Assembly: GCA_047967505.1 (NCBI GenBank)
Contig: CM106541.1
DNA length: 64,000 nt
DNA from: Dipteris shenzhenensis
Taxonomy: Eukaryota > Polypodiophyta > Polypodiopsida > Gleicheniales
Reading direction: 5' to 3' (one strand)
Below the pieces are notes generated by a model, which searched no databases, was not told the DNA's origin, and worked only from the letters and a program-made list of their open reading frames with translations. Each line of letters starts with the position of its first letter. The first letter of the stretch is position 1. The position numbers and the translations under genes were made by a program. Of the stretch, positions 45,773 to 56,027 are shown piece by piece.

Positions 45773-46475
45773 TGTTAGAGAATAGGAGGGAATGAATCAC
45801 TCAAACCTCCACCCAAGATCTCTCCAACTCTTACACACACTCAACTCAGATAGATGATCATAGATGCAATAAACACTCACTCAGAAATAACTTGGACGGA
45901 GAGAGAGAGAGAGAGTATATTCATCCACTAGATGGTGGGCAGAAAAAAAACAGCTCACAGGGAGCAATACAAAATACAGCAAAGTGCTGGAGAATACTGT
46001 AGGACTCTCTCTCTCACAAACTGCTCCAGAACTGAGTGCACAGCACAGCCTTGGAAGGAGGCTTTCAGTCTTTCACTGGATGCTGGAAACAATGAAGGAG
46101 TGGGCCTTTTATAGGCACTGCCCAGGCCCCTTGGGTTGACCGACCAGCAGGGTCGGTACCTTGTCTGGTGGCCGACCAGATGGCCCTAGAAAACCGACCA
46201 GGGTTGGCCCTGGTTGGTGGCCCTGGTTGGGCCGACTTGGCCTGCCACAGGCCCCTATTTAAGGGTGCCCTGTGCAGCCAGTCTGCGCAGCTGCAGGCGC
46301 CTCCAAGTGAGGCCTAAGGCCCTTGTTTCCCTGCTGTTGCAGGCAGCAACCAGCCCGTGTGCTGGTTGCCTATGATGCCAGCCTGAGTCTCTCTCTTTCC
46401 CAGCCCTCCTACCTCTCACTGCCCCTTGTCCCCTCAAATCGGGGGCTCACAGGTGGGCACAGTGAGTTTCTAACA
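45773..46475 (-). repeat. 5' LTR of the nested copia element
   Basis: See the element entry. The primer-binding site at 45760-45772 directly abuts it. Confidence 0.9.
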
Positions 46476-46509
46476 CTTGGGTCTCTAGCCAACTATGGCT
46501 CTGATACCA

Positions 46510-46909
46510 TGTCAGAAATGCAGCAGATCTGAACGGAAATGGAGATAGAGACAGCAAACCTCATACACACAAAACTGGAAAGGAGAGAAAGAGATGAGAG
46601 AATGGCAAGTGATCTCAGGAAAATCCCCCGTCCGGTGGGGAAAACCCTGTTCTATATATAGGCAACCGTGCTCCACAATGAGATGCCAAACAATGAGGGA
46701 AGGAAGCCTATATACAGCCTGGCTCCCCCTCCCCAGTCGGCTGTAGTAAAGGTGACCCCTTGCTCTAGGGGCTGACCAGCCCTACGCTATTCTCACGGGG
46801 GATACAACAAAGGCCCTCACTCTGCCTACCCTAGCCTCTCAGGGCGGGCACATCCACAAGCAAGGCCCTCTCTCTCTACGGTGACATCAGAAGATGTTGA
46901 CCTCCAACA
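46510..46909 (-). repeat. 5' LTR of the outer copia element
   Basis: 400 bp, starting TGTCAGAAATGCAGC and ending CCTCCAACA on the plus strand. It lacks most of the GC-rich block found in the left LTR. TGGTATCAGAGCC at 46497-46509 (minus) is the primer-binding site. Confidence 0.85.
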
Positions 46910-47171
46910 CCTTTGCAACTGATATACCACACTACAAAATGTATATCCAACATTATGAAAATATCTTTATATACAATGCTTGGGTGGATGGTTGATCCCT
47001 TACCCACACTATACCACTCTACCCACTCACGATTATTCGCTGGCTTAAGGATGTTTGGGTTGAAGTTCTTACTTCTAAGCTCTCGTGTTTCATGGTTTTG
47101 TAGGTGGTAGAATGCTGCATTAGGATATTCAGGAAGTAACGTGGAGATTTCTGGTTCTTTCTGATATGCAG

Positions 47172-47462
47172 TTTGATCCCAATGGAAGGCAGTGCTTAAC
47201 AATGGCTGGATATCGCCGCCTGGGTCAGATTGTCCGTGAACAAGCTGATTTGTTCTGTAATGGCCGCGTTTTGTTGGTGCAGGAAGGTGGTTATCACATT
47301 ACATATGCAGCCTACTGTTTGCATGCAATCTTAGAAGGCATACTCACTATTTCTACCCCTCTCCTTTCTGATCCTGTTGCTTATTATCCAGAAGATGAGA
47401 CACTGACTGTTGCTGCAGTAGCTCAGATCAAGCAACATTGGAATAAAATTGTCTTGATGTAA
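47172..47462 (+). CDS. HDA8: histone deacetylase HDA8-like, coding exon 3
   Basis: The acceptor CTGATATGCAG precedes TTTGATCCCAATGG, which continues exon 2 in phase 0 (residues 275-370). It contains DPNGRQCLTMAGYRRLGQIV, and QEGGYHITYAAYCLHAILEG with the transition-state Tyr315, then LSDPVAYYPEDET. It ends TAA at 47460-47462. An AATAAA lies within the last codons (about 47451) and a (GA)n tract follows at 47538. A separate polyadenylation signal was not clear. Confidence 0.9.
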   Translation, partial: FDPNGRQCLTMAGYRRLGQIVREQADLFCNGRVLLVQEGGYHITYAAYCLHAILEGILTISTPLLSDPVAYYPEDETLTVAAVAQIKQHWNKIVLM

Positions 47463-47533
47463 TGTCGAACTGACATTGAGCTTGTTGTTTGAAGAAATCA
47501 GATAGAAAGTTACTTTTGGGTATTCACTATTAG

Positions 47534-47537
<4 letters not shown>

Positions 47538-47573
<36 letters not shown>
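47538..47573. repeat. (GA)n microsatellite 3' of HDA8
   Basis: About 18 GA units, 75 bases after the HDA8 stop codon and possibly within its 3' UTR. Confidence 0.95.
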
Positions 47574-47578
<5 letters not shown>

Positions 47579-48029
47579 TAGTTTTTTGGAAGTTTTTGTT
47601 TCTTGACTTGCTTGTTTATTTTTGCTTAAGTCACTTGCTTCGTTTCTTCTTTATTTCTTGTTTTCATTCTCTTTTGTTTATTTGATGTATTTTAGTAAGC
47701 ATTGGGTTTGCCCAAGAGACTCCGCGGGTCTTTAGAAACCCAGTATAGCTGCTTATGCTTGGGCATGGATGACGACATAAGTGTTGCTTTGCTTGCTAAG
47801 TAGGTCTTCCTTTTGCTTTTCATAAAAGTTTTTGTTTACCTCTTTTTTCTTCTCTTTCATTTTCTCTTTTATTTTCTTTGTAGATTTTTGATCTTTAGAA
47901 CAACAAAAATTCTAAATTTGTATGATTGGACTTATTCTAGTCTTACAAAGGTATATTCACTATTAGTGGAAATCATGCAATTGACATTTGGTAAGCCCCA
48001 CGTGGTTTTGGAGATATAAAAGGTTCTTT

Positions 48030-48352
48030 TTGATTGGCCTTCTCCTTTAGTGCTAGCCTTCGTCATGGCCGAGTCTGCCCTTCACCTCCAGAGTGCCAAC
48101 AGAAACTCAGTACGAAGACTTTGTATAAATGGATGCTTAAGTATGTGTGGGTGTGTGGATTTGTATGTGTGAGAGCATATTTTTATACTATGGTCTACAC
48201 GCACTGTTGGGCACTGATGACGTCAGTGGGGATGTCATAGTAGCTAGTCCCTGCTATGCATGATGGAGTTTATGGTTCTTATGATTGAAACTGCACTATG
48301 TTGTGTTTTTAGTAGAGGATGAGTTTGGGAATGTTCCTGGATTCATCTAGGT
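48030..48352 (+). mobile_element. retroposon-like repeat, copy 1, with 16-bp target duplication
   Basis: A 323-bp segment from TTGATTGGCC to TTCATCTAGGT is flanked by ATATAAAAGGYTCTTT at 48014-48029 and 48353-48368 (15 of 16 identical). The same sequence with the same 3' end forms the last ~350 bp of the segment at 49069-49532. A common 3' end, different 5' ends and flanking repeats of variable length suit a non-LTR retroposon (SINE or LINE tail). I see no poly(A) tail and no pol III boxes. Confidence 0.5.
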
Positions 48353-48419
48353 ATATAAAAGGCTCTTTGCTGCGAGGTGCAGATACATACTTCTGGATGA
48401 TCTACAATCAGTTTTACCT

Positions 48420-48632
48420 GTGATTGGTGATCTTCTGAGAAGGCTATGGCTTCATAATGGAAAGCTTCTAAAATTCCTAGATTTTAGCAGCACGAGGCTA
48501 GAAAGTTTTGCTGGGGATTTTTGCAGCTGGAGGATGGTCATTGGAATTTCATTATTGGCTTCATATCCACAGCTTATTTTCTTTGACAGCCAAATGGTAT
48601 GGTTTGTGAAGCAGCAGTCTACCTTTAAGTGA
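48420..48632 (+). other. open frame of 70 codons, unrecognised
   Basis: The frame MIGDLLRRLWLHNGKLLKFL to FVKQQSTFK has few rare features and could be a relic exon. I cannot relate it to a family, and it lies between two repeat copies. Confidence 0.2.
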
Positions 48633-48657
48633 TCTAAAGGTAGAGAATGGATGTTGT

Positions 48658-48755
48658 AGGAAAGGGGGTAGGGGCAGATTAGAGAAAGGGGGATAGAAGA
48701 GCGTAAGGGAGAGAGAAAGGAAGGAGAAGGGGTAGAGAGAGGAAGAGGTGAATAA

Positions 48756-48803
<48 letters not shown>

Positions 48804-48815
48804 GAGGAGGAGGGA
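48658..48815 (+). repeat. polypurine tract with (GA)n and (GGA)n
   Basis: Nearly 160 bases of almost uninterrupted purine, including about 20 GA units (about 48760-48800) and GAGGAGGAGGAGG. Such mirror-like purine runs can form triplex DNA. The antisense Ser-Leu ORF (48838-48452) is an artefact of it. Confidence 0.85.
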
Positions 48816-49068
48816 GCGTAAATAGGATTAGATGTCACGTCAAGAGTACATTGAACATGAGGGGAGGATACTTACATAGTCACATGAAAATCTGTTTCGT
48901 GCTGTTTGAAACCTTGAAATGCGAAATAGACGAAATGTTTCAAGATAGGACGAAACGCTCTAAATGAAACCCAAATCAAAATACATGTTTTTGCCCCATT
49001 TTTTCTAGAATCTATATGCTTTTAAGTTTTGAGTCCATAAATATTAAATGGTCTAAAGTTGAAACTTG

Positions 49069-49532
49069 CGATAATTCTTAAATGGTGCGTTGCCCTTTAG
49101 ATTAAGATGCTCGTTTGGGAGAGACTAAAATGAAATCGTTTAGACTTCACAAGCAGTTGTAGCTTGAATGAAGAGATTTGGACTACTTTTTGATTAGCCT
49201 TCTCCTTTAGTGCTAGCCTTCGTCATGGCTGAGTTTGCCCTTCACCTTCGGAGTGCCAACAGAAACTCAGTACAAAGACTTTGTATAAATGGATGCTCAA
49301 GTATGTGTGGGTGTGTGGATTTGTATGTGTGAGAGCATACTTCTATACTATGGTCTACACCCACTGTTGGGCACTGATGACGTCAGTGGGGATGTCATAG
49401 TAGCTAGTCCCTACTATGCGTGATGTAGTTTATGGTTTTCAATCTTATGAGTGACTCTCGTGAGATTGAAACTGCACTATGTTGTGTTTTTGAGGATGAG
49501 TTTGGGAATGTTTCTGGATTCATCTAGGTATA
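49069..49532 (+). mobile_element. retroposon-like repeat, copy 2, with 15-bp target duplication
   Basis: 464 bp flanked by TAAAGTTGAAACTTG at 49054-49068 and 49533-49547, identical in all 15 bases. The last ~350 bp equal copy 1 at about 90 percent, sharing TGTGTGGGTGTGTGGATTTG-like words and CTGATGACGTCAGTGGGGAT. This copy extends further 5' than copy 1. A more diverged partial copy may lie at 38190-38270. Confidence 0.5.
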
Positions 49533-49543
49533 TAAAGTTGAAA

Positions 49544-49860
49544 CTTGAGAAAGGAGATTGAACGCCTGAATTTAAAAACATTTGAAGAATGTGTTTGTGT
49601 TTTGAATTTCCTTTTTAGGTTTGTTCACTCTAAACTTGAATATAACTCATCTTACTTGCCCCTATCCTTGTATATATTTAGTATCATCTCGAAACCTATC
49701 CGAACTTGAGAAAGGAGATTGAATTTCAATATATGTGACGAATGTGTTTGTGTTTTGAATTTCCTTTTTAGTGTCTTGACTTGTATTTCTCTTTGTTCAC
49801 TCTAACTAAACATAACATATCTTATTTGCTCCTGTAAAGGTATATATTAAGTATATATTT
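49544..49860. repeat. tandem duplication, period about 161 bp
   Basis: CTTGAGAAAGGAGATTGA at 49544 recurs at 49705. Both copies continue with GAATGTGTTTGTGTTTTGAA, TTTCCTTTTTAG, TTTGTTCACTCTAA and a TATATATT end. Confidence 0.75.
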
Positions 49861-49869
49861 TGAAAAGTC

Positions 49870-51425
49870 AAAATGAAACGAAAGGCGACTTGTCAAAACA
49901 ACGAAACAACGAAACAAATGCAATGTTTCTTGTGACTATTTCATCCCCTTTGACCTCTCTATCTTGCAAACACCCCCAAGTACTAATAATCCTAACCCCC
50001 ACCAACTTGGCCAACTTTGGCCTTCATTACATCCATCCCTCCTCAAATAACTTTGTCCTCAAAATTGCAAGTGATGATGCTTCAGCAAGAAGGCCCCTTG
50101 CTATAAAAGAGACATGCTCCATTATGCATGCCGGGTTCAAAAGGAAATGTGATATATTCCCTTGTTTTGTTTTGCACACCTTGTTGTGCTTGTTGTCTAC
50201 TTTTCTTCACATGGGAGGCATTGATTGCTTTGCCATATATTCCACACGGTACCTTCAATGAGTGCTTTAATGAGCTATCTTTGATTATGTTGTCCTTAAC
50301 GAAATGTGAATAACTAAAAGTCATCTTCATTATAGCTGATGTATTTGGGCTTAGACAACCCTGAAGTTACTATAATTCCCTAACATTCCATGGAACTAGA
50401 GTTTCCACATTGGTGGGTGTATTTCGAGGACCCTAATCTTGAATTGCTAGTGATAGGAGCTACGTGGAACTATCATATTGTGTTTCTTAGGTCATGTTTT
50501 GCTTATTAGAACAACTTGTTTATTTGCATGAACATAGTAACTAGTTATTTATCATGGGACTAATTTAAAATAGGCCAGTGGGAATGTGGAGTGACACGAA
50601 TTTTTGATATAACAAGAATAAGCTCTCCCAAAAGGCTACCTAGTGTTGCTCGAAAGGCATATTGGTCTAAAGGTGAGATGAGGACTTCGAGGAAGAGAAG
50701 CATGCAGATATGAAAAGCAGGTCGCAGCTCGCCAAAAAGTAGAAGTCACTATTTTTGCCATAACTTTTGATCCGTAACTCGGATTTGGGATCTATTTTTT
50801 TGTTGGAAAGATGGGGGATTGAGCCCTATGACTTTCTAGAAGAAGTTGCAGCCCAAAGCAAAACAGGTCGAACATTCAGATTACGGCAATCGGCCTAGTT
50901 TTGTTGTGGAAGGTGTTGGAAAATTAGTGTTTTTGAGCAGCGGATGAAGGTTGTGAGTACTTTGGAATTGGAAGAAGGGTGGTGCTTATCCATTGTGGCA
51001 GACCAGTGTCTTTGTTTTGTAGGAGAGCGTCCTTTGATAGTTGTTCTTGTTTGTAGAACCAAATTTTTTTTTTTGGGGGCAGAAAAAGCTTTATAGCTGT
51101 ATAATGTCGTCGGATTTATATATTGTCATTCTTGTCAAAATCCTTAGTAAGGAAGTAGCATATGGAAAAAGCAAGATGATGCATTACAAGAGAACCCACC
51201 GCAGATTTGTTGCCTTACATAGATAAGAAAAAAAAGTTCTACTGCTCTTCAAGTTTAGCATTAAACTATTGCTTTGACCTTCAGATTGGAAATGAGTGCA
51301 GTCACACTGAATCTCTTCTGATGTTCATCTTTCTCCTTGAGGAGTTGGAAGTAGGCTTTATCAAAATTCATCCTATCCAAATCAAGTTGCTTTTGGGCCT
51401 AATCAAGAAAAACTCAAGTTAGTCT
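49870..51425. other. no gene seen; possible gypsy LTR remnant near 50.75 kb
   Basis: The words CCATAACTTTTGATCCGTAAC and GGATTTGGGAT at 50758-50795 resemble a stretch common in plant gypsy LTRs, but no partner is visible. The frame 49860-50261 has no motif. Confidence 0.3.
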
Positions 51426-51590
51426 TGCTGGTTAAACAAAGTTTTCGTTAAGGCAAGCTATCATTTGTACTGAACTTGTTGAGCCAGTTGCAAAGAGCTT
51501 CTTGTGCATTAATGAGAATGTTGTTAAATTGCAAGTTATTCCTAGCGATCCATATTTGCCAAAGGGCTTGTGCTCTAACGAAAACCCCTT
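51425..51590 (-). pseudogene. LINE fragment (zf-RVT region)
   Basis: The minus strand reads RALWQIWIARNNLQFNNILI and EALCNWLNKF. The W-x-I-W-x-x-R-N pattern is characteristic of the segment following the Cys/His motif at the C-terminus of plant LINE reverse transcriptases. The rest of the element is not visible in the window. Confidence 0.5.
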
Positions 51591-51959
51591 TTGCACTAGC
51601 CACTCTACTCTCCTACTCCTCTTGCTCTTGCCCTAACTTGCTTCTCCTCCTCCCTCTTCCTTGCTACTCTCCCCCTCTCATTGCTCCCTCTTTGCCAACT
51701 TCTCCTTTGTCTGCTCTTCCCTGCATTTCATCCTACAGCACTGATACCTCTCTTGAGTACTCATGGCACCATTTGAGGACATATCTAAGAAGTACCATGT
51801 GAACTTACACCTACAGGTTGAATATGCAAGCACACACGTCATTATGGATTTCAGGGAACTCCTCAAAATATGTTCCACAGCCTTTGATTGCAAGGGAAGA
51901 AGCATCTTGACCTTTGGGTGGATGGAATCTTGTATCTTTTAGACCCTACCACCCAAAAG

Positions 51960-53900
51960 AGTCCTCCTTTTCATACAGTGCATGATGTTGTTCGGTTTGT
52001 TGGTGACAGACATGCTGGATTGCTCGGTTATTGAAATCAATTGAGCCATGCTGAAGCATTGGCTATGCAAACAAGCGAGGTGTAAAGAGCCCAAGTAGAA
52101 GAACTAGCATGTTTGGGAAATATTACTAGTGTGGCAATGCATAGTAGTATGCAGGATCTCCAAGTACAAACCAAGATACTCATTGACAAAGCTCGTGCAC
52201 TAGACTTGGAGCAACTGCAATTGAAAGAATCAATCCATAAGATTGTTGAAAGCAAACAAGCTTTGTGAAGGCCTATCTATGGCCAAGTTCAACGTGCCGT
52301 GGAGAAGGAATGGGGGAAGTCGATAGAACGAGTATAAAAGTTGAAGGGAATGCCTTGGGGATTGAAGGAGAGGAAAAGACAATTGCAATCTATGGATTCA
52401 TTGTCATCCAATAGTGGTGCCTGAAAGAGGAGAGTACGGGCTGCAAGGCTATTTCCCCAATGGTTCAATGAAATGTCTTACTCTAAAATATTTGTGGTGT
52501 TGCATTGTTTTCACTAAGACTCATTTGTACTCTACTCTAAGAATTTCATGGAAGATGTAATGGGAACAATGGAAATGGATAATATTGACCCTTTATATGT
52601 TTTGAGAAGTTTAATAAAGCCAAGTGATGTCATTGAAGTATTGAAGGATCATAGACAAAAAGGGCTGCATGAACAAGTTGCTAGAGAGGCGATAAAGGAC
52701 TTCAAGGGCCTTGTGAAAGAAAAGGAGGTGCTTGGAGCTTGTGATGCGGTTGGTGTAAGTCGTGAAGCTTACAACTTTGTTTTTAAAAATTTCAAGTCTT
52801 CTATGGAGGAAAAGCTTAAGATATTTACAGTGGCATTGCCAACACCCTATTAAGGCTTGCACATCAAGAAACAAACCAATGTGCTAGAGAAAAGCTTGGA
52901 GAATATCATTGTGTAAGTGGTACAATGACTTGGAAGAATAAAAAGGAATCCAAACGTTTGAGATGAATGCTTTCAATAATGTTTACGTAGATGTAGAGAA
53001 TTTGCAGAGAGCCATGGTCAAATTTCATGGGATGATAGAAGAAGGTAAGAGAAATTCCCTCTTCCCATTCAACTTTACTTCTTCTCATTTTAATATCCTT
53101 ATTGTATTTCTCTTTCATTGTACAAATGGCAAGCTAGTATTTGTTATCAAAACAGATGAAGCTTAGTTGGTGAAAGAGCACAAGCTAGAGAGGGTGAGCA
53201 TTTGTATTATGAATGATGCCTTGTATTTTTCTCAAGGGGAAGAGGAAGCTGATCAGGGCTTCTCAGTCCAATCTGAGAAGGACATATGGTGGCTTGTAGC
53301 CTTTGAGACCCCAAAGAAGTGCCACAAGACATTGAAGTGGGTTTTGGAGAGAACCGGCATCCCATTGATTATTCAAAGCCAAGATGCAAGGAAAACATTA
53401 ATGGTGGATGGGCATGGAATATTTCAATATTTGAAGACCCTCAAGTGCTTGTATGGTTGTGATATAGGTGTGTATGCAAAATGAACATGCTTGTATTGCA
53501 TCCACTCTCAGAAGATGCAAAAGGGAAGCCTACAGTGGGAAAATGGCATTCTTTCTTTCTACCAAAGTGCAGTCCTTGACTGTTACAAAAAGGATCCTAA
53601 GTGGGACTCCATTTTGTTGATTCCATTGGAGCGGATACACACATGTAGTTTGCATGTTGAACTATGCATACTTGACAAGTTACTCTATCTCCATCTAGTT
53701 TATGCTTGGAATTCGAGGCTGTAGCAAGTCTCTGCACAATGCATTACAAAAGTTGAAGAACTACTCTCACTAATGGGTCTTCACGGAGGCAATGGGAAGC
53801 TTAAGCAGGATGAGAAACAGTCAAGAAAGACACAAAATCTTTCTGCTAAAGTGTCCATGGGTGGAGGAAAGGCAAGGAGGTTCTTGTCCAACCATAATGC
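51960..53900 (+). pseudogene. unrecognised multi-exon gene family, broken copy
   Basis: Coding-like stretches follow one another on the plus strand. There is a coiled-coil piece with SMQDLQVQTKILIDKARALD at about 52140-52260. 52548-52853 has DVIEVLKDHRQKGLHEQVAR and ACDAVGVSREAYNFVFKNFK. 52965-53044 has VYVDVENLQRAMVKFHGMIE and then a donor GAAG/GTAAGAG. 53132-53484 has KDIWWLVAFETPKKCHKTLK and LMVDGHGIFQYLKTLKCLYG. 53485-53724 has TCLYCIH, LQWENGILSFYQSAVLDCYK, WDSILLIPLERIHTC. 53725-53900 has EELLSLMGLHGGNGKLKQDE and KVSMGGGKARRFLSNHNA. Stops and frame changes separate them. I know no name for this family. It could be a host gene or a DNA-transposon protein. Confidence 0.45.
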
Positions 53901-53904
53901 TGAT

Positions 53905-54955
53905 AAAGAAAAACATACATTGGATTAGAGCACCCTAGGTTGAGAGTATTGGAAATCTTTTTGTGAGTGCTCTAAGAATCAAACTTCACATCCATGAATT
54001 GCTACTTTGAGAGAAAAACTGTGGACAAAGCTTGAAGCATTTATGAAGTAGCTTAAATAGGGTCAAATGGATGAGCTTTATTACGAGAGCTTTAGGACAA
54101 CATTGGGAGAATTCATATGATTAATGGTAGAAGCATGGGGGGAGTCAAATATTACACATTACATGGTAATCCTCCTTAGGCTGAAGTTTTGTACATCAAC
54201 TTTGAGTTAGTTTATGTTCTAATACAATGTTTTTCTTTACAACATATTCTCTATGCACATGCCCTGTGGTTTGTGGAGCAATGGGGGCCTTTGTCCATTT
54301 GAAATAATTAAGGCATGCAGAAAGCACACTATAGAGAAAAGGCATCCTACTTCAAGAATACAAGGCATGGGAGTTACCAGTATCGTGCGAAGTAATGCAC
54401 TACACGAAATGTTCAACTAGTTTTAAGGATGTCTAGAGGCTAGGACTATCAAGTGCAACAAGGTAGAGGTCTCAAGCCTTGCAAAAGTGGTTTGCCATGT
54501 CAAAAAGACAAGGGGAGGTGCTTCTTGGAAGTCTTCCACATGGATTCAAGGGGTTATGCTTTGGTTGCAATGTAGAGTCAGACAGGGGAGATGTTGGGTC
54601 CTAAGAGAACCCAGAATGTAAATTGTTTGATAAATAAAGTTAACATTGTTTTGAGTCAATTGCATATTCCAAAATTCACAAATTTGTTTGGAAATTGCAA
54701 AGTTTCATGTGCATGTGCGACACGATAGGGCAGAGGGGTGGGTGGGTTATTGGGGGGGGGGAGAGTGGTAAAGATCTAGCATTAGCAAATGGGTGACGAA
54801 AGGGGGAGGGGTGCACTCGAAAAATATTAATTTAAAAGGGCTATAAATTAAAACCCTAAAGTTATTTAAAAAGACTATATAAAGCATTTCGAAGCCCTAA
54901 AATTCCTAATTTATATGGCACGAGTTAAACAAATGCTAGACCCACTGGACACCGT
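53905..54955. other. spacer after the broken gene; G-run near 54.75 kb
   Basis: Weak coding-like fragments (KNTRHGSYQYRAK near 54350) may be further remains of the same gene. A G-run at 54753-54765 is followed by AT-rich sequence. No gene is supported. Confidence 0.3.
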
Positions 54956-54959
54956 TTAG

Positions 54960-55391
54960 ATGCTACCCACTCTTCTCCTCACAACTCCATGGCCTACGAA
55001 TGTACTGCAAGCCCCAATGGCCAATGTGGCATTGATCAGCAAGGATTTGAAGGCGGTTCTCATCAACAGGAGTCCCAACAATGTGAGTCTCCACCATCTG
55101 ACTCACATAGGGGATCCCAGCATGACCTGGAATCTCAGCACGATCAAGGACCCTAGCACGATTAGGGATCATGTCATCCCTTCCAAACAACTAACTGTTG
55201 AAGTAGAGAGGTCTCGCAAGAGGTTCAAATTAGTCCCAACAATCGTGATCGATGACAAAATGCTCTTAGGCCCCTCCCTCCTTCGGGTCCTGGCACGGAG
55301 CATTTGGACGAAGGGGATCAAGAAGGTGAAGCGAGGAGATAGAGAAACTAAAGGGGCCACAACAAGAGGAAGCATTTGGTGGTCTCACTGA
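54960..55391 (+). other. open frame of 143 codons, unrecognised
   Basis: The frame is long for chance but begins at a non-ATG codon, has no motif I know, and is opposed by an equally open minus frame. It ends just before the histone-like tail at 55396, so it may be upstream sequence of the retrocopied transcript or unrelated retroelement remains. Confidence 0.25.
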
Positions 55392-55395
55392 TATT

Positions 55396-56027
55396 ATGAA
55401 CCTTGGCCCCAATCCTCCAGCTAAGCAAACTGCACAGAAGAGCATCATCAACCCTCGGTGCCTCGAGATTGTCACATATGAGGAGCCCTCTAGTACGAGC
55501 CAAGCAAGAGCCTCAGCATGAATCACAACCTTAGCCAAAGGGAAAGAAGACAAGGAAAAATAAGACCTTGAGACATGAGAGGCCACCTCCATAGACCCAC
55601 CAGACATAGGAAGCAGAGTTTGAAGAGGAGGTTGCAATAAAGGAGAGGTGAAAGAAGTTCAAAGTGGACAAGCGGCAATGGAGCCATGTCTAGAGGCCGG
55701 TGCAGGGTCCCTCAAAGATTAAGAGGCGCAAGAAGGTAGGAGTGAAAAGCACTTCAAGAGATCCTCAAGTTCAAGACCATTGTGGAAAATGTCATTCCAT
55801 GTGCACCCTTCCAATGTGTTTTACATGAAATAGCACAACAATATAAGGATGATGTGTGTTTCACTTTAGGCACTATGGGAGCAATTCCTGAGGTGACAGA
55901 TCATATGGTAGTAGGTCTTTTTGAAGATGCAAACTTATGTGCGATCCACCCCAAAATAATAACACTGATGGAAAAGGACCTTGCACTCACCAAGTGCATC
56001 TACTCTAATCCCTCCCTTAGGCCGTAG
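55396..56027 (+). pseudogene. intronless divergent histone H3 pseudogene
   Basis: The 3' part (about 55750-56027) is an H3 histone fold. ALQEILKFKTIVENVIPCAP matches the alpha-N helix, FQCVLHEIAQQYKDDV alpha 1, a 20-residue alpha 2 region, GLFEDANLCAIHPK its end, and ITLMEKDLALTKCI loop 2 and alpha 3. A TAG follows at 56025. The 5' end has PAKQTAQKS, close to the H3 tail ARTKQTARKS. Between them the frame has stops (about 55519) and a one-base insertion in GTGAAAAGCA (about 55748). There is no intron in the fold and an AATAAA lies at about 56098, as for a retrocopy. IPCAPF and FEDANL recall centromeric H3, but loop 1 has canonical length, which argues against CENH3. As DNA it encodes no working histone. 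Confidence 0.7.

Larger units (their letters stand above)
40865..46475 (-). mobile_element. coding Ty1/copia element nested in the outer element, TSD CTTGG
   Basis: LTRs at 40865-41564 and 45773-46475 (700 and 703 bp) start TGTTAGAG and end TTCTAACA, and CTTGG flanks both ends (40860-40864, 46476-46480). The minus strand carries TGGTATCAGAGCC right after the right LTR (45760-45772), and the complement of a polypurine tract follows the left LTR (41565-41571). The interior holds Gag, protease, integrase, RT and RNase H in copia order with a few lesions. I count about 17 substitutions plus small indels between LTRs, roughly 2.5 percent, so the insertion is fairly young but older than the element at 21861. 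Confidence 0.93.
38377..46909 (-). mobile_element. gag-only copia element in HDA8 intron 2, TSD CCTTT, carrying a nested copia element
   Basis: LTRs at 38377-39198 and 46510-46909 have ends TG...CA, and CCTTT flanks both sides (38372-38376, 46910-46914). The primer site TGGTATCAGAGCC (minus) abuts the right LTR, so the element runs leftward, opposite to HDA8. Apart from the nested element 40865-46475, its interior is about 1.7 kb and encodes only Gag. The left LTR is 822 bp and the right 400 bp. The difference is a GC-rich repeat block (about 38630-39090). LTR divergence is clearly higher than in the nested element, consistent with the older insertion. Confidence 0.88.

Noticed and set aside
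55396-56027. Centromeric H3 (CENH3) assignment
   Set aside because: IPCAPF and FEDANL recall CENH3, but loop 1 lacks the extra residue typical of CENH3, so only a divergent H3-family pseudogene is claimed.
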